Source: Globodera rostochiensis
Taxonomy: Eukaryota; Nematoda; Chromadorea; Rhabditida; Heteroderidae
Reading direction: 5' to 3'
Assembly (NCBI GenBank): GCA_018350325.1
Contig: JAEVLN010000001.1
Coordinates: 857,501-921,500 of the forward strand
DNA: 64,000 bases
The notes beneath the pieces were generated by a model. The model was not told the origin of the DNA, did not search any database, and saw only the letters and a list, made by a program, of their open reading frames with translations. This document shows positions 56,322 to 64,000 of this stretch, piece by piece. How positions within the stretch are numbered: the first letter of the stretch is position 1; each line of letters opens with the position of its first letter. The position numbers and the translations under genes are program-made.

Positions 56322-59300
56322 TTAGCATCGTTGCGTTGAGAACAGTGAAACTTCACAAAATTGTGCGATTGAAGTGCCGCCGCCATCGGCCGCCGCCGCG
56401 CCATTTGAGGCGCGTGCACTCGCGAGAAGGTCCAAGTCGAGAACAGAAAATGTGCCGACGCCCTTTCCTCGATCAAAACGGCCCGGATTGATCACCACAC
56501 AGTCGTCCACCACCTTTTTGGAAATGGAATGGAATATTCTTTAATCGCTAATCAGTGATCGGGAACATTCTCTCTCGCTCGCTTCGAAAGATTATTTAAA
56601 CATTTGGCAATGACCAAAAAAACAACACACAACACATTCTCTCCACAAATTTATGCTTTTGAATGATCAGTGATCAATTAATTATCGATTTGCTCCTAAT
56701 GATCGATCAGGCCATTTTTTTAAATGGTCCGCTTTAATTTGTGCCGGCCGCCACCATTAAAAACAGACAACAACACCCATCTTCATTCATTCATACACAT
56801 AATTTATACGCATTCCCACCACAGCAACTTCCATCTGTTCTGGTGCTGAACCTCCCGCCCACCTTTGTGACGGGTTGGAGCAGTGACGGCAAAATCATGA
56901 CGTGCGGCCGTTTGGCAAGGTGCAGTTTGGTGTGGGCATTCGGAAGTGACAATGGAAACTCCGGGTCAGCCGGGTACAGCGGGTAAATGGAACGGGCACT
57001 GAACAAAATAAATAATATTTTTTTTTGTATTTTGCCGGAGGGCGTGAGAAAGGATTTCGTGCCGAAAAATATTTTTAAAAAATAATTTTATGGCATTTTC
57101 TGTGGCTAAAAAAGTAAGCGACGTGCCGGAATAAATGCGCTATCAAACGACGCATTCGGTCCTCATTCTCCACATTGGCCGACTTGTAAATTTCTTTTCG
57201 GCACAAATGCATCAAAATTTCGGACGACGACACCGCAAAACGCACGGAATGCACCTCAAACACTGCGGGATCGGGCAAAAATGTGACGCTCTGTTTGTGC
57301 GTTAAAGGCAAAAAAATATATATTTAAAATATTTTAACAAAATAAAAATCATCAAAAACAAAACGACGAGTTTAGAGCACGGACCTATCGAGATTCTCGA
57401 TTGAACAATTTTTAACCGAGATTTTTTCAAGATTTTTTAGTGACCATGAACGAATCTCAATCGCTTGATTTGTTCTTCATTTATCGAGATTCTCGATCGA
57501 AATTCCCGATCGGTCCTCAAGTCCGGGCTCTAACAGAGATGTAACCGGATTTGGGGAGCGGGTCCCGAGAAAATTTTAAAATTTTGTTGGAATTTGTTTA
57601 AAAAAAATGGTTAAAACAAAAACTGCTGATCAGAAAAATTTAAAAAGAAGTAAAATTTAGAGATTTCGCTATTTGAGTCCAGAATTCCGGATTTTTTTTT
57701 TTTTTGTTTTGGCTTCCGGTCACATCCCTGATCCGGACGTAATTTTTTGCCCCCCTCCCCACCAAAACGTACATTTGGCAGAGAGATTTTCGACGGTCTG
57801 ATCAATGGCGGGGTCGGGAAATAGGGCATCGAGTTCAGGTCGGACTGCGCGTTTGGCAAAATGAGCACGCGCACCGAGTGCATGCCGAGGCGTTTGGTGA
57901 TTTCGATGAGCAAATTGGCAAAAATTGCCTCGGGCGCTTCTGTGGACAATGCCATTGCCTGGGGCACAAATGGGCCGCACTGAAAGTGAAAAAAAAGAAG
58001 CAATTTTAACATTTTAAAATTTAAATTTAAAACAAAAAAAGCACTCACTAAAATTAAAACATTTGCATTGGCGGTGGCAACCGAATTGAGCAGTTCAACA
58101 AATTGATCCGAATTTGCCGCCGTCCCGCCGCCGCTCATAAAAGGGCCACAGGCAATCACCACTTTGAGACGAGCTGAAACAAAAAGAATAAATATGCCAC
58201 CATTTTTAGCCCTCAAATTAAAACCAAAAATGAACAAAAATGTCGGCGTAATATTTGAATATTAATTAGGCTTTTAGGGTTGGTTGGTCCCCCGTCCCCT
58301 CGAGGGCCGGAAAGTCGGGGGTCAGGGGAGCAACCTGAAAACTCTGTTTCGGGGACGTTCAAACTTTCGGGGGTCGGGGGAGCAACCCGAATTAGGATTA
58401 TTCGTCGAATTTTCCTTGTAAAATTTGAAAACTCCATTTTTTCTTTATTGTTTCTATGATTTTTCTTCTTCTTGAAATACGAGGATTTCAAAGACTAGTA
58501 AAAATATTCGAATTTTGTCTGAAATTCAAACGATGAAAATTTGAATAGTCCTAATTTTCAAATAATACACCAACTCTATGATCCATAAACCGCAGGTAAT
58601 CCCCAAAAAATTCACCCAATTTTTCGGGTTTCCAAAAATCTTTTAAAATGTTGCGGAGCGTCGGGACGTACACGGCACCTTTGTCAAGCAGTCTCTGTAC
58701 CGCGCGAGCCTTCTCACCACCGTTTTTTTTGTGTGCAAAAAAGGGGGAGGACTCACAAAGTTGGCCCATCGCCATGTGCTGCTGCTGACGGTCGTCCTCC
58801 TCCAAGTCCGCCATTTGAAGCTTCGACGGTTCAATTACGCTTTGGACACGGCACAGACCCCCCGGAGTGTCGTCGATCAAGCATTTTGCACTGATTTTCT
58901 GTGTATATTTTAATTAATTTTCTGAATCTGAATTTATGTCCATTATTTGACCCCAAAAAATTGTTTAGAAATTTCCGAATATTTATTAATGCTTTTTTCA
59001 TATAAAAAGAAATGCTAACAAATGCATTACCATGCCCGGGTAAATGGAAATGTTGTCAACGTGTTCAAAATCCAATTGAAAAGTGCGCGATTCGGTGAAC
59101 AACAACGCGTTCTCAAAGCTCAAAGAATTGCCATCGGTTGGCAAAATTGTGCCGATCAGCGAACGGGTTGAAGCAGACAAATGCTGCTGCAAAAACGGGA
59201 AGCAGTCATTTTGTTGCCCCCCCCGGGGGACGTTCAGTGTGTGTGTGGTTCGTTCATTGTAAAGCCCGTCATCATTTTTAAAAATTCCTGAACCCGGATT

Positions 59301-61264
59301 TTAAAGAGGTTCCTGGACTAAATCCAAGGTTGCTGAAGCTCCATTGGACTGGACCTGGACTCTGGATCCAGGAAAAATCCAGGCCTGGGTCCAGGTCTAG
59401 GACTGGCTCTAGTTCATAATCATCAAGTTGTTTGAAAGCGTTCAAAATTTCAAAAAAATAAGCCTACCTGATTTTCCGCATCATCTTCGGCGTGTTCAAA
59501 CACTACAGGACGGACACCGCAGGGGACAATAGCTGAAAAAAATTTGCATAATTCAAATTCAACGCGATTGGCATTCTGACCACAAATGTCGTTGAAAATG
59601 TTGCCGTATCCGTGCGTATACGCGCCGGCATTGCACTCGCTGATGACCCTCAAAGTTGGCAACATCCTCCCCCGTCCAGAGTCCGTCGATGCTCCACCGT
59701 TGGCATTGGCACCGACAAAAGCGGCACCGGTGTACGACGACTTCACGGGCCAACCAAAGCCATCACCGACGACACGGACGGCGACAATGGCACCGTTCGG
59801 TGTCGTTGTTTTGCGACTTAAAGCAAAAAAAAAAATTTTCAGGAAAATTTCTAAAAATTCAAAAAACAAAAACATTTTCGGTTGTGGCGTATAATTTTTG
59901 TCGTCGTCAAATGCTGCCTCAAATTCCGCGTGTTGTTCAACAGCACCGTCCTCAACAGTTTCGTCCACCATGGCGACATTCTCCGCAAAATCGGTGGCAA
60001 ACGACAACTCTCTGAGCACCTCCCGTTCCCTGAACATTTTATTTCAGAAAAATGGTCGTTTTTTGATGGAGGAACATTAAAAATGGTTCCATTTATGTAA
60101 AATCATTAAAAATAATTCCATTTTACGTTAAATCATTCAAAAATAATTCCATTTTACGTTAAATCATTCAAAAATAATTCCATTTTATGTAAAAGCGTTC
60201 AAAAATGTTTCCATTTTAGTACGCAAAATTTAAAAAAATGACTCCATTTTATGTAAAATCATTCAAAAATGATTCCATTTTATGTAAAAGCGTTAATGAT
60301 TCCATTTTATGTAAAATCATTCAAAAATGATTCCATTTTATGTAAAATCATTCAAAAATGATTACCATTTTATGTTAAATCGTTCAAAAATGATTCCCCA
60401 TTTTAAGTCATTCAAAAATGTTTCCATTTTATGTAAAATCGTTCAAAAATGTTTCCATTTTATGTAAAATCGTTCAAAAATGTTTCCATTTTACGCAAAA
60501 TTTAAAAAAATGACTCCATTTTCCGCAAAATTCTTTTTCAAATTCAAAAAACGCACTTTCGAAGGTCCGGGGCCGCCCTTTTTGGTGCATTTTTGGCGTT
60601 GTTCAATTTCAGAAGAATCTTCAGGAATTAAAAAATGGACAAATTAAAAACATTTTGTAAAAGTACAAAAACCTGTTGTTCGTAGTCATCCAAAATTCGC
60701 ATTGAAACTTCCGTTTTCTTACAATTTTTCATAAAAGCAATCAGCCCGTCCATAAAATCCACGCTGTCCATCGCATATGTGGTTGAAATTGCGTTCACTG
60801 ACATTTTAAATTTCATTAAAATTTTTCAAAAAAAAATGGGGGATTTTTGAAAAATTGGTGAAAATTACTGCTTGAGGAGGTGGGGGAGGGGGATTTTTTA
60901 ATGAAAAATTGGTGAAAATTACTGCTTGAGGAGGAGGGGAATTGGATTTTTAAAAAATTGATGAAAATTACTGCTTGGAGAAGGCGGGAGGGGATCAGCT
61001 GTTTTTAGAAACTCGTCTTTTAAAGGAGGTCAAAAACATGATCACCGGAGGATGTCCAATGTTCTTCCCGGGTTATCAACTCCAAAATTATACAAACCCG
61101 GACGACCAAAACGCGACACAAAAACACTGGGCGTACCCACTTTTGTGAACCATTTCCTCCACTTCGTCGTCCGCTGCCATCGCGCAGTTGAACTCGTTCA
61201 ACTGCTCTTCCACAAATGGCACATCCATGCCGCCGATGTCACGCTCGTCAGCGGACGTAGTCAT
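56322..61264 (-). CDS. POLA2: DNA polymerase alpha subunit B (POLA2 / C. elegans DIV-1 family)
   Basis: Non-catalytic subunit of the polymerase alpha-primase complex, needed to start DNA replication in the nucleus. Twelve exons: 61264-61141, 60797-60673, 60618-60557, 60029-59874, 59816-59468, 59186-59031, 58898-58757, 58173-58049, 57979-57773, 57290-57127, 56998-56863, 56513-56322; 645 residues (human 598). The N-terminal helical domain (FVEEQLNEFNCAM, VDFMDGLIAFMKNCKKTEVS) is followed by an acidic linker, an OB-fold region (LTGTILPTDG-like stretch, FEHVDNISIYPGM) and the phosphoesterase-like domain: VVIACGPFMS, NVLILCGPFVP, RVLILPNAQSDLNS, SSSEILMH, ARSIYPLYPADPEFPLS, VMILPSLLQPVTK and VVDDCVVINPGRF, typical of POLA2. 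Joining exons 10 and 11 needs a GC donor (CCG/GCACGT), which restores the conserved YPLYP alignment. A TTTTTCAG acceptor about 60 bases before the ATG may be a trans-splice site. Confidence 0.93.
57373..57532. mobile_element. hAT-like MITE, CTCGAG type, in POLA2 intron 9
   Basis: 160 bp from TAGAGCACGGACCTATCGAG to CTCAAGTCCGGGCTCTA. Directly abutted by another element at 57534, so its right-hand target duplication cannot be read. Confidence 0.75.
57534..57730. mobile_element. hAT-like MITE, GATGTAACCGGA type, in POLA2 intron 9
   Basis: Inverted ends CAGAGATGTAACCGGATT and GCTTCCGGTCACATCCCTG. Same family as the end at 50934. It touches the preceding element. Confidence 0.72.
58270..58395. 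mobile_element. GTCGGGG-type element relic in POLA2 intron 7
   Basis: Starts TTAGGGTTGGTTGGTCC, with GGAAAGTCGGGGGTCAGGGG and TTTCGGGGGTCGGGGG motifs. Resembles the elements at 29669 and 34408, but the right end is degenerate. Confidence 0.5.
58551..58750 (-). other. Open frame inside POLA2 intron 7
   Basis: Continuous frame just after the exon 7 donor (58757) reading KKNGGEKARAVQRLLDKGAV, then YVPTLRNILKDFWKPEKLGE and FFGDYLRFMDH. It looks protein-like, but POLA2 reads correctly when it is spliced out. It could be a retained or alternative exon, a captured gene fragment, or chance. Confidence 0.3.
59260..59411. mobile_element. hAT-like MITE, GGATCCAG type, in POLA2 intron 5
   Basis: 152 bp from TAAAGCCCGTCATC to AGGTCTAGGACTGGCTCTA, with GGACCTGGACTCTGGATCC inside. 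Flanks GTTCATTG and GTTCATAA match at 6 of 8 positions. Confidence 0.8.
60070..60535. repeat. 31-bp AT-rich minisatellite in POLA2 intron 3
   Basis: About 15 units of ATTCCATTTTATGTAAAATC plus ATTCAAAAATG, with A/G and length variants. It fills most of the intron between exons 3 and 4. Confidence 0.9.
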
Positions 61265-61525
61265 TTGTTATAAAGCAATGTGTTGTTGTTGTTATGTTAC
61301 GGTTAGTTATTACACCAAATTTCCTGAAAAACAGAACAAAATTTTATTATTTTGGAGTTTAAAAATTTAAATTTTTATAAAATAAATTTGAAAAATACGA
61401 CACGAACTCTCTAATCGCTGATCAAAGATAAATGCTGATGACAAAAACAAATTATGCTCATCAAAATGTCAAAAAAAGAGATCACATCAAAATGTTTTAA
61501 CAAAATGAGAAAAAAAAAAATTAAA

Positions 61526-63641
61526 TTAAAGAAATGTAGAAACAATTTTGGCAAGATCAAATACGTGTTCTGTGCTCGCATTTTCGACCATTTTTCTCAA
61601 AAAATTTTGCAAAAAATTGGTCGGCGACACCGCAATGGACAGAGCCGGATTTGCAGCAAGTTCATGCAGACGATCAGCCAGAAACGGGTGTTGAACTTAA
61701 TTATTAAACAGTTTTGATAAGAATCCGTACACCGGAGATGCCCAGGGCCATTGTAATCAAACCAAAAATCCAACATTTTTTGTTGGGTTTCAATCGTTTT
61801 TGGCATTTTTTTTTGTTTTTAAATCGATTTTTGACATTTTTTTGGGTTTCAATCGATTTGACATTTTTTTTTTGTTTTTCAATCGGTTTTCGTTCATTTT
61901 TGAAACTTTTAACCAAAAAAAATTTACTGATGTGCGGCAAAAGTTCGTCCATGAACGGCAATGTGACTGTGGGCGAAAACAGTGACAATTTGATCAGGAA
62001 AAGCAACTCGCGCCAATTGTCACCGGTGCGCAAAAATTTCTGGAAAAAAAAATGCTTTTTTTTTAAAAAACAAAAACCTCAACAATTGACATGAAACAGG
62101 CGCGCAATTCAAGCTTCCGCTTCCTTTCCATGTACAAAAATACTTCGGTAAATAAACGAAGCCTAAAAATTGGAAGAAAAAAAAAATTAAACAATTTTTT
62201 TTTGCATTGACACATTTTGCCTGGTGCTGTATTCGTCCTGCAGTTGAACAACATGGGCGGCATTTAAACGGACCTAAAAATGTCAAAAAACAAAGTTTAA
62301 TTTTTGATAATACCCCTATTTTTTTTTTGAAAATTTTTTTGTTTTTTTCAAACTCGAGAAAAAGGTGTTCTCCCAGGGGTGTTCGGGGTCGTAGAATCCG
62401 AATTTGACTTCCATTTCGACAACAATTCAAAGCCCGTACCCAAATTTCAATTTTTCAAATCAAATTTGGCCTCAAAATCATTCAAAAAACACAAAAACGG
62501 CATTTAAACGGACCTAAAATGTCGAAAAAAGTTTAATTTTTTCCGCCAAAATTCAAAGACAAAACAAAAAAAAAATGTCAACAAAAAATTACTGCCGGAT
62601 TGAGCATTTCATTGCAATGTGCACAGAATTCCTCGGCCCCAACCCGCACAAGATGGACAACAATTGAAGGAAATGTCTCACTAAAAAATGAAAACAAAAA
62701 AAAAATTTTTTTTTTGTAATTTTTTTACGCAATATGAATGGCAACCCAGTCGAAGTTGGCAAAGAAACTTTTGTGTGCCGACACAAAGGCGAACACGGCA
62801 CTTTCCGGACGAATTTGCATTCTGTCAAAAATTAAATAAATTATAATATTAATTAATCATTTACGAATATTTAACACTTGTATAAACAGTTAGAAAATCT
62901 GAAAAATTCGTCTCATTTGACTTTTTTTCAAAAAAAGGGTTAAAAAAAAATAAAATTTTTGAGGAAGTAATTTTTTAAACATTTTCGCATGTTTTTTTCA
63001 AATCAAAAAAATGAAAAAAAAACGGACAGCGATGCAAAGGTCGAGTCCAAGAGGGCGAACAGTTCAGAAACGCATTGAATTTGTTGGAATTCGGACAGGA
63101 ACAACGCCGGCGGGGGCGGCTGATGGGTGAAGAAAGGGCGTTGACAATTCTTCCGGAACAATTCGGAAAAAAGTTCAAAAAGCTAAAAAAATGGATTCAA
63201 ATCCGCAAAAAAAAAAAATTGCAATTTTTGTATAACCAACATTTTGAAATTTAAAAAAAAACAAACCATTTTCAACAGACTGATGGAAAATGACATTTTT
63301 TTGTCCGAATATTCCACCCGAAACGTGTTCAAATTGGTCAACAAACGTAGCACAGCTCGCTGAAGACTTGAATAGTCCACACCTGTGGAAGATCGGATCA
63401 GAATTAAAATTCTTCAAATTCAAAAAATTCCAAAAAAAAAAAAATTAAATCACTTTTAGACGCATCTTTCCTCTCCTGCTCCGACAAATGCAAATGCACA
63501 TTTTCATGAATGAGGTTGGAGATGAAATAAAGAACGGCATCTCTGAAACAAAACAAAAAGTTGTACAATAAATTCTGAAACACAATTGGATTAATAACAA
63601 AAGTATAGTAACTCATTGTGCGAGGTTCGAACTTCAAACCC
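61526..63641 (-). CDS. 3' part of a helical-repeat-like protein gene, not recognised
   Basis: Exons that keep phase: a possible short one at 63641-63614, then 63542-63454, 63382-63267, 63182-63028, 62821-62729, 62680-62593, 62273-62212, 62162-62078, 62039-61928, an unresolved one ending at 61733, and 61695-61526. The predicted protein is mostly amphipathic helices: DAVLYFISNLIHENVHLHLS, QRAVLRLLTNLNTFRVEYSD, LFELFSELFRKNCQRPFF, VFAFVSAHKSFFANFDWVAI, SIVVHLVRVGAEEFCAHCNE, RLFTEVFLYMERKRKLELRA, WRELLFLIKLSLFSPTVTLP and LADRLHELAANPALSIAVSP. This pattern suggests ARM/HEAT-type repeats, but no known family is identified. The 5' end is outside or at the edge of the window. The stop at 61526 lies 261 bp before the POLA2 start on the same strand. 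Confidence 0.6.
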
Positions 63642-63671
63642 TAAAAATTATTTTTAAAAAAATTCAAAGAT

Positions 63672-63835
63672 CGGGATATTAGAATCCAATTTTGAAAAAA
63701 CCTGGACCTGGATTTTGGAAATGATCTGGATTTACCTGGATTAAAAATCCTGGTTTCCAGGATATCCAGATCCAGAGTGCTCCGACGAAAATGCCTGGAT
63801 TCTAGATCTGGATCCAGATCCAGTCCGGTCTCTAT
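63672..63835. mobile_element. hAT-like MITE relic, GGATCCAG type
   Basis: Contains GACCTGGATTTTGGAAATG, TCCAGATCCAG and CTAGATCTGGATCCAG, and ends in CAGTCCGGTCTCTA. The left end is degenerate. TTCAAAAT follows it and TTCAAAGA precedes it near 63663. Confidence 0.6.
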
Positions 63836-64000
63836 TCAAAATGGTCGCCGCACAAATAGCGATTTACTCAAAATTTGGGATCAACCTCTTCTTAATTCCG
63901 CAGATTTTACAATATTTTTTTTGAAAAAAAAAATCCTGGTAACAATCAAAAAAATATTCAGCGTTCAGGAATCACAAAAAATCCCGTTCCGCCGATCCAA
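63836..64000. other. Window edge, probable upstream intron of the helical gene
   Basis: AT-rich with poly-T/A runs. A possible short minus-strand exon around 63870-63940 has no confirmed frame. Confidence 0.3.

Noticed and set aside
62330..62425. Exon candidate reading KFGFYDPEHPWENTFFSS
   Set aside because: A similar sequence occurs near 52475-52560, so it is a dispersed repeat, and the phase of the flanking exons does not need it.

Overview
The window looks like nematode nuclear DNA. The evidence is short TTAGGC-type (GCCTAA) repeats, genes cut into many small exons by short introns ending in TTTNCAG or TTTTAG, some GC-AG introns, closely spaced same-strand genes, and recognisable animal housekeeping proteins. 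A tylenchid plant-parasitic worm is possible, but that is a guess. No bacterial, viral or organellar gene is visible.

Layout. 1-21374 is almost entirely a 134-bp satellite in two subfamilies (1-2662 and 5735-21374). The arrays are split by a 16-bp minisatellite and by a duplicated, broken piece of a zinc-finger gene (3667-5734). 21375-34400 holds CG-rich tandem repeats, a small secreted-protein gene (22578-23083, minus), a rearranged second copy of the zinc-finger fragment (24141-25990), a short Pro/Gly-rich coding segment (27740-27907) and the intact source gene, a nine-exon C2H2 zinc-finger gene (28667-33891, minus). 34400-39700 is repeat-rich with one small membrane-protein gene (37375-38656, minus).

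39768-64000 is gene-dense. On the plus strand, a long-form tRNase Z (ELAC2 family, 39768-47198) is followed after 182 bp by a Trm10 tRNA methyltransferase (47381-49664). On the minus strand, read from high to low coordinates, lie the 3' part of an unrecognised helical-protein gene (61526-63641), DNA polymerase alpha subunit B (POLA2/DIV-1 family, 56322-61264) and two four-helix membrane-protein genes (53903-55645 and 50247-53225). The tRNase Z/Trm10 pair suggests a tRNA-maturation operon. The helical gene and POLA2 form a second possible operon.

The strongest unusual signal is a swarm of roughly 100-230-bp inverted-repeat elements scattered from about 26 kb to the end of the window. They begin TAG or CAG, end CTA or CTG, and the best ones are flanked by 8-bp target duplications, as expected of non-autonomous hAT transposons. 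Their interiors are simple-sequence motifs that differ by subfamily, and some seem to have expanded into tandem arrays. Several genes also carry private intronic minisatellites. Exon boundaries were inferred by eye from splice sites and reading phase. No transcript or database evidence was available.
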